Below, in pieces: positions 1-12,303 of a stretch of 64,000 nucleotides of DNA. Source of the DNA: Bathymodiolus brooksi. Its lineage: Eukaryota > Mollusca > Bivalvia > Mytilida > Modiolidae. Both the position numbers and the translations under genes were made by a program. The number at the start of each line of letters is the position of its first letter. Position 1 is the stretch's first letter. Under the pieces are notes generated by a model. That model worked only from the letters and a program-made list of their open reading frames with translations. It ran no database searches and was not told the origin of the DNA. The DNA lies in assembly GCA_963680875.1 (NCBI GenBank), contig OY804580.1:114517534-114581533 (forward strand), given 5' to 3'.

Positions 1-504
1 AAACATGTTTTGCCGGGTCAGTTTGTACACAGTGTACAAGGGTTTGTCCATTACACTACATGAATATGTATACAAGTATGAATGCCCAGGAAAAGCACCT
101 TTAACATAGACCAAACAATCAAAGAAACAACTTCGGAGTTTCGATTTACGCTAATCAGGAAATAATTCACAAGTTAGCCAGGGTCATAACATGATAAATG
201 GCGAAGCCCTTTTATATGCATAGATTCCACCCCCTATGGAACCCCAATTTTACACATACTGATCGGCAACATTTTTTTCATTTTTGCACAGTTTCGAAGA
301 AAAATATAATGCAATACCAATGTTCAAGTTTTACCTCACATAAAAATAATACTACATAATTGCAGTAACGGTGTGTATTATCATGCCTAATCGAACTGCA
401 ATAAAATAATATACACCTGAAAAATTAACGAAAATTGGCTACACAATGCTGGTGTCTATATCTGCAGTACATGAACCATGGAAAAGAGCATTAGGCCTAA
501 AGTT

Positions 505-667
505 CTGACGACCGTTTCACTAAAGGTCGTAAGTCGTAAACGTAGACGTAAGTGTACTCTTAAGAGTTACGACCGTTTCACTAATAGTTAGGATTTACGA
601 CTTACGATAAAAAGTGATCGGAAAGTTAAGAGTGGTGAAAGGTAGTCGTAAGTCGTAAATCGTAAAC
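505..667. repeat. Small cluster of TACGACTTACG direct and inverted repeats
   Basis: The motif GTCGTAAGTCGTAAA occurs near 526 and again near 644. Its reverse complement TTTACGACTTACGA lies near 593. GACCGTTTCACTA is repeated directly near 510 and 571. A related piece with GTCGCAAGTCGTAG lies near 2,259. The pattern suggests a short foldback or MITE-like repeat, but no clean ends or target duplication are visible. Confidence 0.4.
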
Positions 668-1499
668 CTATTTTTGAAGAGAAGAATTGTTATCTGTATT
701 TTTTTAATATGAACATTAATCAAATGAAGCGGGCAATACATATTATATGCACGCACCATTTTTTATAATTCGAGAGCCATAAAAAAATCATCAAAACAGA
801 GACACATTAATGTTTGTTTCAGTGTACTTTCTATCAATTCTGCATTTACAATATGAACATATTTTATTACCGAGTGAATATCTAGAAGAAATTTCAAGAA
901 AAGAACTATATCCGATACATGTATAAACAATGGTTAAAAAAATAAGCACACACAGAGGGCGCATTACATTTGCGTGGATTTGGGGATTAACAGGTATTAC
1001 TTTTGTACGGAGAAAGAACATTACAATTGCCCGTAAAATGTACATGAGATTTGTTTTGCATTTACGCGGATTATCTGTTATTTAGAATATATTTAATTTA
1101 CTCATAGCATTTTCTGCATTTTGCAGCATGACTGACGATGCAATATGGATTATTCACCTCTTTCGTCAGTCTTTAAAATGAAAACAAAAAATATAAGAAA
1201 AACATAGATACAAATATATGAAATATAAATTAAAACAAAATTTTATAACATGCATGTATAAGAAAACAAACCCCATAATTTTTAAGACAACATATATTTT
1301 AGCAGTCCAAATGTTAATATTCATTGGTAGTTTTTATTGATTATAAAAAGCGTTAAACACTCACTTTGAATAACATGTATGCACATGTTAAGGTTTAATG
1401 CTATAAAATGTGTATTTTTGTTATTTTATGTGTTGAAGAAACATATTATTTTATATGCGTGAATATAGTGATGCAATAAAACTACCCAAATTCTAACTC

Positions 1500-1531
1500 C
1501 CCACCCCCCCCCCCACCCCCCCCCCCACCCC
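1500..1531. repeat. Poly-C low-complexity run
   Basis: A nearly uninterrupted C run with single A interruptions. It makes the minus-strand frame here read as glycine/tryptophan-rich, which is an artefact and not a protein. Confidence 0.85.
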
Positions 1532-2034
1532 GTGGGAGGGCGGCGGTTACAGAATAAGTAATAAGGCAAAAAAGAAGTTGCAGCATCAGTGTCCAACCAT
1601 AAAATATTATGAAAATACGAAATATGCTTTAAACAGAAAGGTAGCCAAAATAAAATCCGCACAATTGTCATGTATTTAAGTTCTTCACGTAAATTGTGGA
1701 TTTTTTTCCCGCGCAATTGAAATGCGCCACAAATGGAATATCGGTGCAGAATGTGAATGTATTGCCAATTATATGGTCACATTTTTTTTAATTTCTCCTT
1801 ACATATACAGTGTAATATGGAATTTGTTAAAATATATTCCATAAAAAAAATTTCTTTTCAAATTTCTGTAAAATTTTACATTTAACATGTTTTTCCCCTG
1901 ATAGCTTTGGTTTATTCATTTAAAAGATCACTTTAGAGTTTTATAATTAGTTGAATATTAGAAACGTATCTAAACACATTTCAAATGTGATTATTAATGT
2001 AATTAGCTTCCGAGCTGTTGGGTTTATGTATAAA

Positions 2035-2195
2035 ATATACAAAAAAGGTGCACTCGACTCGAAACCGCAAGTGATAAAGTTTACCAGTTGCTTGCTGCCG
2101 TGGTCGATGGTTCTCTGGCTTCTTCCATCACTAAAACTGGTCGCCATGATATAGCTGAAATATTGCTGAAAGTGGCGTTAATCACCTAAACTCAA
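2035..2195 (+). mobile_element. Degraded SINE (molluscan tRNA-SINE tail)
   Basis: The segment ends with an ACTGGTCGCCATGATATAGC-type block followed by GCTGAAATATTGCTGAAAG and GGCGTTAATCACC. The same tail is seen in the better-preserved SINE copies at 35.2, 44.7 and 57.6 kb in this window. The tRNA-like head is not clearly recognisable here, so this is a partial or old copy. Confidence 0.6.
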
Positions 2196-2373
2196 TCATC
2201 TTAAACAAAATATATGATACAATATATTTTTTTACCTCCATTATAGGAGATATTACTTGTCGCAAGTCGTAGCTCTTAAGATTAGGAATAGTTTAGTGAA
2301 ACGCACATATACGTGCACGTAAGGAAATTTTAAGAGTGATCTTAGACTTAGTACGGGCAGGTAGCTGCCGGTC

Positions 2374-2514
2374 CGTAGCTCTGAATGGTTCCTGGGAACC
2401 ATAGTGTTGATGTCGCTATTCCGAATGTTTTTTACAGGGGTAAAATTATCCGTAGTTCTATAATTTGTCCGCGGAATAAAAGGAAAAAATAGCCGCACCA
2501 TTCAGAACCACGGT
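2374..2514. mobile_element. Possible MITE with imperfect inverted ends
   Basis: GTAGCTCTGAATGGTTC near 2,375 is mirrored by GCACCATTCAGAACCAC near 2,495 with a few mismatches, giving an element of about 140 bp. No target-site duplication can be read and no coding capacity is present. It could be a chance inverted repeat. Confidence 0.25.
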
Positions 2515-3706
2515 TGCGCAGCTGGCGGTTGGGGGTTCATGTTTGCTCAGTCTTTAGCTCTCTGCGGTATTTTTGGTTATTCTTCTATCCATGGCGGTTA
2601 TATTTGTCCTTGCTATCTTCAAATGTTTTATGCAAGATGTCTCCGTGTCCGCCATAATTCAAATGGTCTGCCTTATCGGCACATCTTGGGTAATTACGCT
2701 GTCTACATCAAAAGATGAGAGTGTTACAGTAAAGAAAACACTCGAGGGTGTCCGATTGTAAAGATCTGAATCACGCAATCGCTTAATGGTACAAAATTAA
2801 GTGCTGCAAGTCAAGCGCCTTTGCATGCAGTTTTATGTTTTTACAAATGTATGCTCATTTTATGTACACATCCAAGCACAATTACATTGTTGTATTTGAT
2901 GCTTCTTTCAAATTGTGTTCTACAGGGGACACATCAGAACCATCTACTTCTAACAATGGTACTTAGATATGCTACTTTAAACCAACCTGTTTAGGATACT
3001 TGTTCATCAAGTTTGTAAATATCTTTCTCTGTACTCTCTCTTGATCATCTGAACAAAAAATAATAATATTCTTAAATTAAGTTTTTAAAAGTTGTGTTCT
3101 GTCCAATCAAAGTTATATTACGGTAATATATTAATTATTCCAACAACCTTTTTATTGAACATTGATAGAAGTTAGAAGAAACCCTTCCTCCACTCGTAAA
3201 GGGTCAACTCTTACTTTTATTGTCATGATTTCAAGTATAATTTTAGGTCATGGCAATGTTTTAAAGGTTGTTGTCAGTTTGGGTTATCAGTCAGTGGGAC
3301 ATCTACAATACAAGGACCGGAAGATAATTAGCTTAAGTCATAACTAAAAACAATGTGTAAACTTTATATCCCTATGGGAACAGCATCTATGAGCAAAATA
3401 TGCATAAGTACTATGACCTTGACCTTCTACACATTTATGATGTGTTTATTGACAAAACCTTTGGCAGGTGCAAATGTAAGTGTCATAGTATGTACAGCTG
3501 CCTAGTCTTTACACCCCACCTGTACATTGTAATTGTGATTAAACGTATTATAAATTGTACCTTTTTATCTAGTTTTAATATCAGAAGCTCTTCTAAACTA
3601 AGCAAACAATTGATTATGAAGGTCATACTTTACCGTTTACAAAAAAAAGTCACATGATATAATGTTGATATTAATATCTGTAAACTGATTTTTTTTTATT
3701 TTTAGA

Positions 3707-3985
3707 AGGAATCTGGAATACACTATCTGTTGTATGTCAGCATGTTACTGAGCAGGACCATCCTGATCTGGATAAGTCGTTTGCTGCCATATCTGTATCT
3801 GAAGATGGGAATGCTTTGAAAGGTTCTAAGGATGAGCTTGAGCAATCATTTTCAGACTTAAACATTGATGACAATAGAGGTGGACAGCATATTTTTGAAC
3901 ATTCAGAAACTGGAGAAATACCAAGCAATGATAATGATACAACTATAGACTACTTTGATCAGGAACATTGACATGCTAACTACAC
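3707..3985 (+). CDS. Exon-like acidic open frame upstream of the FEN-like pseudogene
   Basis: After a T-rich tract ending in TTTTTAG (about 3,704), the frame starting GAA GGA ATC TGG stays open for about 88 codons to a TGA at 3,969-3,971. A plausible donor, AC|GTAAAT, follows at 3,986. The product is rich in Asp, Glu, Ser and Asn and has no recognised domain. It lies about 330 bp upstream of the exon at 4,316 on the same strand, and its acidic composition continues there. However, the donor phase (2) does not match the acceptor phase (0) at 4,316. It may therefore be the last exon of another gene, or an exon of the downstream pseudogene that has acquired a stop. Function unknown. Confidence 0.35.
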
Positions 3986-4406
3986 GTAAATATACATGAC
4001 CAAATTCACCCAGACGCAATAATCAAGGTACCTGTTAATCATCTTTTCCTCTTATAGAAAATATATACAGAAAGATTCAGCAAGAAAAAAATGTCTGTAT
4101 ATAACACTGTAAGAAATCTGAAAAAAGGTTGATGTAACCTGCCATGCGTCTGCTATACATAGATATTCAAAATAGAAAGGAAACAAAATAAAAGCGTACA
4201 TTATGCAACGAACATAATTTATTCCTATTTTCAAACGGTTTATTTTTCTAAAGAAATAATTCGGTCAAAGTAGAAAGAAGCTTACTTCATGTTGCTTTAG
4301 CATTTCGTATTGTAGGATGGTATAGAAAACGAGGAAAATTTAGAAGATGTACTTGACAGAGTTGATATTGAATTGGAAGAACTGAATTCAAACTTGGATA
4401 TATATA

Positions 4407-5953
4407 CTCCGACAAAGGTTAAGCACCACCCTATATTTTTATCGATATATTTTTTTACATCAATACTGTTAAAACATTAAAATAGATATCACCATTTTTC
4501 TTACATTCCTTAAAAGACTACCCCAAGGGCTCTAAAATTACCAATCTACGAATTATTTATCATCCTGAAAGATGACGTGGCAAAATGGGGTTCAAAACAG
4601 GCGCTGGAAAAACGTAAAACCAGTTTGTCTTTGATGGAAGTTTTTAACATTGCATTAAAATGCAGAGTCTTCAGATTTTAAGAACTTTTAGATGCATCTA
4701 TTGTGCGTATGTGTAAGGCATAACAATCAATAACGAGTATATCCACCGCGTGTATTGTGAAGTTCTATAACGCGCCTCGTCATGCTTCACACCAGACGCC
4801 TAAGCCGTTGTTGGGGGAACTGTAAGATAGCAGTTCTTAATTCGTCAATATTTTGACATTTTGGATTGCGTTGGTTAATTTTTCGGCCAATAAAGTCCCA
4901 TACATGCTCTATAGGGTTCATGTCTGGCGACATCGCAGGCCATGGAATTGTCTGAACAGCCTCTTGCTGTATAAAAGAATGTACAATTCGGGCTCTATGT
5001 GGCCTAGCGTTGTCGTCCATGAACATTGGCCTGTCAGCCAACGCATGATTGTCGAAATAGGGGACTACGCGTGGAGCGAGCACATTGTCACGGTATTTTT
5101 GGCCTGTCAGATTACCATCAAGAACGTATAAATCCAATTTAGAGTCAAAGGAAAAACAACCCCCGGGAGTTGCACCCCCAACCCCAAAAGCAGCTGTGCT
5201 CAAAATGTGGTTGTTCTGAAATGAAGTGTTTCGTTGGCGCCAAACCCTTCCACGACCGTCGTTAGGGCGTAACAAAAAACGACTTTCATCAGACCAGTGG
5301 ACCCGTCTCCATGTGCGAATCGAGCATGACGATGACGTAATGTCAACTGTGGACGTTTAATGGGACATCGCGCCCGCATTCCCTTATGGTGGAGCCGTCT
5401 GATTACAGTGTGTGTGCTAATGTGGCCTCCAAACGCTAAATTACCACGAAGTGCACCAGTTGTACTGAACGACCGTTGCCGCACCCGTCTGGATATGAGC
5501 CGGGCCTCTCTCGGCGTCGTTTTGCGAGGTCTACCTGCACGTGAACGGTCAGTAACATTCCCCGTTTGACGAAAACGCTGCATCAATCGTACAATGATGG
5601 AATGGTTAATTAACCCTGAAGTGGTCTGCCACCCTTATATGGTTAAGACCACCGTTATGCATGCCAACAGCTTGTCACCTTTCTGGTATGGTTAATTTTT
5701 GCCGCACCATACCAAACCAATAGAAAATGAAACTTAAAACTCTACACAAAAAAAATCAGCTTTCGTTCGCAAACACAAATGTTGAAAAGTACACGTGGCA
5801 CTTTACACACCCTGTCATATACACATAAATAAAAATCGATCAATAAGTATGTGTGTACAGGTAACAAAAACAGCAAACCGATTTGAAATAAGTTCATTAT
5901 TAGAAAAGATATTATTGAAGCAAGTCAGGTGGTGCTTAACTTTTGTCGGACTG
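4407..5953 (-). mobile_element. Tc1/mariner-type transposon inserted in a coding exon
   Basis: Inverted ends: TCCGACAAAGGTTAAGCACC at the left (from 4,408) is mirrored by GGTGCTTAACTTTTGTCGGA at the right (ending 5,950). Both flanks carry TA (4,405-4,406 and 5,954-5,955), the standard Tc1/mariner target duplication. The 1,547-bp length is normal for a Tc1 element. It encodes a broken transposase on the minus strand. The insertion lies in the coding exon of the FEN-like pseudogene. Removing the element plus one TA makes the codons either side join in the same frame. Confidence 0.85.
4727..5690 (-). pseudogene. Tc1-like DDE transposase, broken
   Basis: Minus-strand transposase remnant. An N-terminal helix-turn-helix region with a GRPRKTT-type linker is read at about 5,690-5,480. 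The DDE catalytic part follows: WSDESRF (first Asp) near 5,285, MDDNARPHRA (second Asp) near 5,010, and DMNPIEHVWD (Glu) near 4,910. Breaks seen: a stop/frameshift near 5,600; a deletion plus frameshift near 5,310-5,330 just before the first catalytic motif; and an in-frame TGA at 4,787-4,789. The usual C-terminal GGYTRY-type ending is still readable beyond that stop, near 4,730. All three catalytic acidic residues are present but in different frames, so it cannot make a working enzyme. A normal member has about 340 residues in one frame. Confidence 0.9.
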
Positions 5954-8850
5954 TATATATGGAACAAGCGTTGCTGAAATACATAATATGTCACTGGAAG
6001 ATTTATTTGATTTTACACCCCTTAGCCATGATGATGATGAAGATGATAACAATGAAAGCTTACTAAATAATTTAAATTTTGAAAAGTTCAGCCCACCTAC
6101 ACTTTTGACTCGCCATCCACCACCAGCAACTGGGCGAGATGATTATATCACTAAGCTCAAGCAAATCCTCGTGACACCCTAATTAAAACAGACCATATTA
6201 GTGATATATCAAAACACGAAAAGATTTTATTTGGACCCGACAACAAAATCGGAAGTAATTTGCTGAAACTTAGAGAACACAACCGTAGGTATGAACATTT
6301 CCTGCCAGAATTTCCATTGCTGCACCTTCGGAAATCCAAAATCAACAATTTGTGGAGTGCATGCCAGAATGCAGGACTTGTGCACATATTGAAATATATG
6401 AGAGATGATGACATTAAAGATTGGAAGAAGCTGATCAACCCGGATCATATAGATAAAGCTACAAAATACATCAGGCGGCTGTCATTGGCACTTCATCTTG
6501 CATTCGTTTGCACCTACATGCAGTCACTCTCCCTGCAGGAAGTTGAGGCTTTCAAGGATGATTTACGAATAAATAAGATTGTTGGATCCAAGTGGGAAGA
6601 GCGATTCCAGCAATTTATGGAGAAGGGGAAAGGAAACAATGGGACATTTGCGCTGCACGTTGATATGATGAAGCATTGCGATGAAATAACTGCAATTGCA
6701 TTATCTGCGAGACTGGGTGGAAACGATGGGTACAATTTACTGTTAACAGCTGTCAAGTGATCATTGTCATTCTCTTTCCTAAATGGTGCCACCTCTTATG
6801 TAGCATACTGTACAAGACTTTTTCATATTCACCTCAAATGTGGCCATTTCTACAAGAACATGAAAGCATCATTGTTCACAACGCCACATAAAAGAAGCAG
6901 CATAAACTTTGCATCTGATGCGCAAAGGGAGATGGATCATCAGGATGTCCTGAAGGCTTTTAGATCAGGGGCTAGAATGGAGTTTGTTTTGCCACGTATG
7001 TCACTTATTGATTCCTTAACTAATATTCATCAAAGCACACCAGAAAAAATAAACAGCACAAGTGAAAATGATAAAAAGAGAACACCTGGGACTGAATTTG
7101 TCACCAACAGATATCACCTATATACTACGGATTACTAGTTTAATATTGCGTAGAGAAGGAATATCAACAGTTTTGAATAACAACATCTACAACATGTATG
7201 AAGCAAGGCCAGATTTGCTTCCAGAATCAATACTTGACCGGTCGTCAAATGAAGCTGGACAATATCTTTTACGAAAATTTGTTTCACTGAATAACTTAGG
7301 TGGCTCTGACAAAACGGATGCTCCAAATGTAAACGAAATATCAGGCCCAAAACCTTTAGCTCAGAAGGTTAAGCAAGCGAAAGGAGTTAGAGTATGTCGC
7401 ATACCGACAAAGAAACAATAAACAGCAAAAACTGAAAGAGAAGTTGAAGAAGACAAACGGATAACAGAAGTTGCAAAACAAATCAAACAAATTGATCGTA
7501 TATCTTCCCATATGAATCTTTGTCAAGCTATTGTTAAACCCGATTGCTCCAAACCAAAGGTTCAAAAAGCTCAAGACATTCAGAAAGCCCTTGTTCGTCT
7601 ATTGATCAAAAGTTATGCCACGAACACTGGAGACACAGTTCTGGATGAAGAGTCGGGGAAAGTGCAATTGGAAAATGAAGAAACTGTTATATTAGGCAGC
7701 AACACTATACCATCAATCCTGGCAAAGTCGGCAAAATATGCAAAACTGGAGTTTGCTGGAGTCAAATTTTCTTCATTTTCTGAAACAGGAAAGGACTATC
7801 TCCGACATATTGGAAAGGATATTATTGGAAAAATTAAACATCAACTGCCCCTTCTCAGAAATATAGTCATTTGTGAAGAGAAATATAAATTTACACCTGA
7901 TGACTTCAAAGCAGCAAAAAGGTCACAAAGAAAAACATCTCATGCTTACTCGATCTCACATTTGAAAACAAAGTATGACGTATTAAATGAAGATAAATTT
8001 GATAAAGCTGCACTTACATCAACTGCAGAAGGAAAGACCATTACCAGCACTTACCTAGCTAAGAGTGCTGAAATGTTAGAAATCGGAGAAACCATAACAT
8101 TGGACATAAATAGTGAGATGCATTTGACATAAAACCATACACTTGCAGAATATTCTCTACACCAATATGTGCTTTCTTTGACAAGGAAAAAGGCTTGATA
8201 GAAAAGAGCTGATAGACCATTCAGCAAAACAAGGGTGAAGCTGAGATGTCACAAGTCGACTGGCTCATGGAATACAGTACTGGCCTCCAGAGCCTTGAAT
8301 CCTGTGTCAGCATTGTAACATCCGGAGATATTCATGAGGTGGTGATACATTTATTTGCCATGTCATACCTGTGGCCAAGAACAGAAGACGGATCATTAAA
8401 AAATGATGTATATGTCCTACTTCAAAAGCCAAATCACCGTTACGACATCTACAATATTACAACAATAATATCACAGCTGGAAAATTTCACATCTGAACAA
8501 TATATTGGTAATAAACTTGCTTTTGTTCTTAGATTAGGAGGAAATGACTTTTTGCCACAAAGTTTCATTCGACTTCCCATTCTACGCAGTTAGACATGTT
8601 CCTGAAAGAAATTGTGCTTAGTGGAAAAGTGACGTCAGTAAATTTTAATACGAAGATTTATACTGAATTCATAAAGTACCTGTACTGTCCAAAAATGTTT
8701 GATCCATCAACACTTACTTTTGAAGAAGTGCGTCAAATGTCTATACAACTGCCAATTTCAAAAAGCAAGGAAGTTGTAAGAAATGCACAGTTGTGGATGC
8801 CTCCTAAAAGTGTTATTGAAAGACTTTCCCGAAATGTCAGCAGTCTTATC

Positions 8851-8870
8851 AATTATTATTATTATTATTA
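8851..8870. repeat. (ATT)n microsatellite in the pseudogene
   Basis: A run of ATT triplets inside the last part of the FEN-like pseudogene reads as a string of six tyrosines. It keeps the frame, but probably arose by slippage after or during decay. Confidence 0.8.
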
Positions 8871-9587
8871 CGCCAAAGACGTCCAATCTGAACTGAAAAT
8901 TTGTGAAGAGGATCTCATGCAGAAAATGAATGCTGCAAAGAAAAAGTCAACAAAGCGAAAAATCCCAAGAACTCCACAGTAGCCTAAGCGATGGAAGCTT
9001 AAACCCCAAACATCAACGCCAAAGTAAGTGTTTGTAATATTTGTGATAGTACAATTTTAATACACGTTTTCAAGGTCACAAAGATGTAATGCTTCCACTG
9101 CATCAACCTGGCAGCGGAAATCATAAGGGTGAAATGCAAACTCTTGTTTGAAACACTTTCTTCTATTGAAGTTTATGATATTACATTTGTGTTTAAATTT
9201 TTCATAATCTTTTAAAATTAAATTTCAATCCCCACTAAATACAATATATTGACACTAGATTGATTTTTGTTTGGTGAATTAACAATTGATGTATTGAAAT
9301 TTATTGAAATACCAAAACCAGAAATTTTGTAATCATAGCACAAAAACAGGGTATAAAAAATTATGGTTTATTAATTATTGGTATCACTCTTTTCCAATTT
9401 CAATTTATAAAACATTTTTTAAAGTGAATATATAAAAAAAAGTCTGAAGTTGTATGATATTTTCATTATTTATTTATTTTCCAATTATTTATTTTTAATA
9501 TTTATAGTAAGTAGAAAGGATTAGATTCTCTTTTTATCTTATTATGTTCAAATTAAACTTAGTTAAACCTTTTACTTTTATTTTCAG

Positions 9588-9603
9588 AAAATCATTACAC
9601 TAA
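9588..9603 (+). CDS. Predicted tiny terminal exon of the FEN-like pseudogene
   Basis: A pyrimidine-rich acceptor, CTTTTATTTTCAG, ends at 9,587. Joining the phase-2 donor at 9,024 to 9,588 gives a Lys-Lys-Ser-Leu-His ending and a TAA at 9,601-9,603. The in-frame TAG at 8,980 would then be another disabling mutation and not the natural end. The exon is too short to be certain. Confidence 0.25.
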
Positions 9604-10491
9604 AAAGACTTCCTCTGGAAATGAATACACAGAATCTCTGACTGGAAAGTAAACAATATTGTAAATTCATCTGTAATCTGTGATCTGTAGCATGTGGTTG
9701 TCCAGTGTGTCCAGTAATTGATTATTGATAAACAAGATTATCCTGCTGTGATAAAATTTCACCATTTTATCTCACATTCCGGGCTTATGTGTTAGAGCCT
9801 GTATATATTTACAGGACTCATTACTACATGACTAGAAGTATTGATTTGGTCTATGTATCTATGATATATATCATACATAATTCAACACATCCTTTACATA
9901 CAGATAAAATCTGGTATCAAATGATGCTGAAAATCTATAAAATCAATTTGTCATCAAAGTGATCTACTTTTAATGGATTTGAAATGTTCAAGAAACATCA
10001 ATTTTTCATTAAGAACGAAAAATTAAAACTTTTTTGCTGATTCACATCTTTGGATCATAAACATTTTCTCATGCAAAAATAATATGTTTTATCAATCATT
10101 TCTTTTTTAAAATATTTTCCACTTCATGTGCTATTATGTTTGCCTTAAACACATATCAGACAAATTGTGGAATAGCATCTGGAAAAAAAACCCTACTACC
10201 CTGGTTAATGAGATGAAATATTACACTACACAATACAGATTTAGGGTCAATGACTTCTTTCTAGTCCCATGGAATACATTAAAAATGTTAATGGATAAGT
10301 CAGTCAAGATAGAAAAATATTCTGTAAGCTAATATAAAATCTTTAAATTTGAGTATTTCTTTGTAGATATAAACTCTAAAATATGCTTACACAAGGGCTT
10401 TTAAATACAATGACAAATCGGCTGGCCCACTACCAGTCCTTATAATCACAGTTCTGAACCTCGTTGGACAACACAGGGCCACTACATTTAA
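9604..10491. other. Non-coding, no feature recognised
   Basis: AT-rich sequence following the pseudogene. The only longer plus-strand frame (10,126-10,332) has no domain, splice context or composition that would support a gene. Confidence 0.6.
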
Positions 10492-11060
10492 AGAGACATT
10501 AGCTACGAATTTGACCAATACAATTATATGTTTCTGAAAATTGATAAATAGCTTTAAAATGATGAAATAAATGTAAATATTTCACATTAAACAGCTTATC
10601 GTACCACTTTTCACCTTTTGAGAACGATAATTACCATCGATTTATTATTTCCTTGCCAGCAAATAATTTGACCTCGCTTTCTCCGTATGCAACTGACCTT
10701 ACTAGTGACAGGTAAAAACGAATAATTTGTATTTTGTCGCTTATTAACTGCAAACTTGCATGGTTCTTTGTTCGTAATTAACGCCGACTAAAAGCAGATT
10801 CACAGAAAATAAGAAATAAGTGCCTTGTTGTACTGATTTAATGATGATTCGGCAAACTCCGTAAACAATGCCGATAATTAATAAGATGGTGTCCATTTCT
10901 TGATCGATCTCAAAACACGAGCAGTTCCACCTTTTTCCCCCGATGCGCGTATATTTCATAACATTTATAAGTTACAGAAACACGTTTTATTAAGGCATCA
11001 ATCATATCTGATAAATATTATTGGTAACAAAAATTTACGATTTTGGCAGATAATGCCCCT
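10492..11060 (-). mobile_element. TTAA-type non-autonomous transposon (Kolobok/piggyBac-like), old
   Basis: TTAA flanks both sides (10,488-10,491 and 11,061-11,064). The left end begins AGAGACATTAGCTACGA. The right end read inward begins AGGGGCATTATCTGCCA. The ends are thus imperfect inverted repeats of the same kind as the element at 25,793. A minus-strand frame of 71 codons (10,959-10,744), rich in hydrophobic residues, lies inside; it has no recognised domain. The ends are diverged, so this copy is older than the 25.8-kb one. Confidence 0.5.
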
Positions 11061-11611
11061 TTAAGGTTAATGTGTATTAATAGCATACATTTTTGTACTT
11101 TTGCAACCTGAGTTTTTGGGTTGACTTATACAGTGATCAATGGTATGTCACTGATTACCTGACAGATACAGGTGCAAAATCAATATCGGTAAATATCAGG
11201 AGATCAATAATTACAAATGTCATTGTTATCTCATACTTATACAAAATGTGTGTTTACAAAGTGCTAATCATGTATAATACATGTACAGTATCAGTTCGGA
11301 ATAGATATAATTTATTTGTTAGAGGTTTAGAATCTGATAGAAAAAGGAGCCTTTGGCAATGTTTTGCAGCGTGTGTAAGAACATTTTATTTTTACCAACA
11401 ATGTACTTGTGCTTATTACCCCCTGCAATGTTCAAAACAACTGCCAAATTTTTTAAAAAGAGCGGAAACAAGCATCTTCCTAATTATGAGAATCGAATGC
11501 TCTAATATATGTTAATCAATATGAAGCATTGGGTTCAGAATCAGAAATGTGTATATTTTATTAATGGGTGACATTAAACACCAATCATTATCAAACATTT
11601 AAAAAAGAATT

Positions 11612-12040
11612 GATTAAAGGTATAATGTCGTTGATTTTTGGTGATTTTAAAAGGTTTTCATTTGCGTTGAAAGTTACCTTCAAAGCATAAAATATAAAAT
11701 GTCGTTTGGTGAGATTAGACCAAAAAAACGTGTATTGTCATTGTTTTTTGGTGTGCAGCTTGTCTCCTAGCATCATTTATTATGCAGATCCCAATTTCCA
11801 AAGTACATGCGCAATGGCACTTCATCATGAGTTTAAACTCTCAACGCTTTCTTCAATTCCATCCAACGGTCATGTTGGTGGCCTATGTTAATTCTTGTTT
11901 TAATATTATTCTCCAAAACTTCTTTCCTGTTTCTTTTTTTAACAGAATCGTTTAAAATTCTTGTTCGACCGCATCGGCAGACATTTTTTTCTGCAAGAAC
12001 AGACTTCGTGCATGCGTAGTAAAAGGTCACATAAGGTCAT
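11612..12040 (-). mobile_element. Truncated TTAA-type element remnant with a conserved ORF fragment
   Basis: TTAA followed by AGGTATAATGTCG at about 11,611 resembles a TTAA-element end. A minus-strand frame (12,030-11,833) encodes a fragment whose core resembles the fragment inside the TTAA element at 25.8-26.7 kb. Shared features are a basic Lys/Arg-rich stretch, then R-I-x-x-G-x-Q-x-D-R-W-x-E-L, then A/V-L-R-V. No matching right end was found, so the element is probably truncated. Confidence 0.4.
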
Positions 12041-12303
12041 ATGAATAGGAGTGTATATTGTCGCACAGACTGGAATTTATGTTGAAGATGTGTTTTCACG
12101 AAAATAAAAGAGAATGGATGGACTTTTTACTATAAAATTTGTGTTGGCATGAAGGGTGAGAACTAGAAATTATATTATATGTTTGAAGTTTGAGATTTGC
12201 CAGACAAGTTATTTTCCATTACTGTTTTATTATTTATTTGGATAATGTACATGCGTGAAGCGACATGCATGTCTACCTATGGGCTGTTGTTTTAGTGATC
12301 TCT

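Larger units (their letters stand above)
1..2030. other. AT-rich non-coding stretch
   Basis: No gene can be supported here on either strand. The open frames are short, biased to hydrophobic residues as expected from AT-rich DNA, and show no domain or splice pattern. The stretch holds a small inverted/direct repeat cluster near 500-680 and a C-rich run at about 1,500-1,531. Confidence 0.6.
4316..9023 (+). pseudogene. Decayed large protein gene with C-terminal FEN/XRN-like (PIN) nuclease motifs, split by a Tc1 element
   Basis: One long coding exon on the plus strand with acceptor ...TTGTAG at 4,315 and a GTAAGT donor at 9,024. Frame is open from GAT at 4,316 to 4,406, then resumes at 5,956 after a 1,547-bp Tc1 insertion. 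It is broken by: a one-base shift near 6,160; in-frame TGA at 6,758-6,760; a shift near 7,085-7,110; in-frame TAA at 7,419-7,421; a damaged stretch at 8,130-8,233; a shift near 8,560; and in-frame TAG at 8,980-8,982. Protein similarity continues smoothly across each break. The N-terminal part is acidic and the middle part is helical and uncharacterised. The C-terminal part has GEAE (8,234-8,245), SGD (8,321-8,329) and GGND-FLP (8,537 on), spaced like the acidic residues of FEN1/XRN1-type nucleases. The position of a second Asp after SGD is His here. From memory, related multi-copy uncharacterised proteins occur in bivalves; I could not check this. Nuclease function is inferred for the family, not for this broken copy. 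Confidence 0.65.

Noticed and set aside
791..1045. Minus-strand 84-codon frame
   Set aside because: Composition typical of AT-rich noise; no domain or splice context.
2573..2761. Plus-strand 62-codon hydrophobic frame that could be a membrane peptide
   Set aside because: Two possible membrane stretches, but no homology, signal or exon boundary; hydrophobic reading is common in T-rich DNA.
3400..3657. Cys-rich stretch in a plus-strand frame (GRCKCKCHSMYSC)
   Set aside because: Only one short cluster, no splice signals or signal peptide; probably chance.
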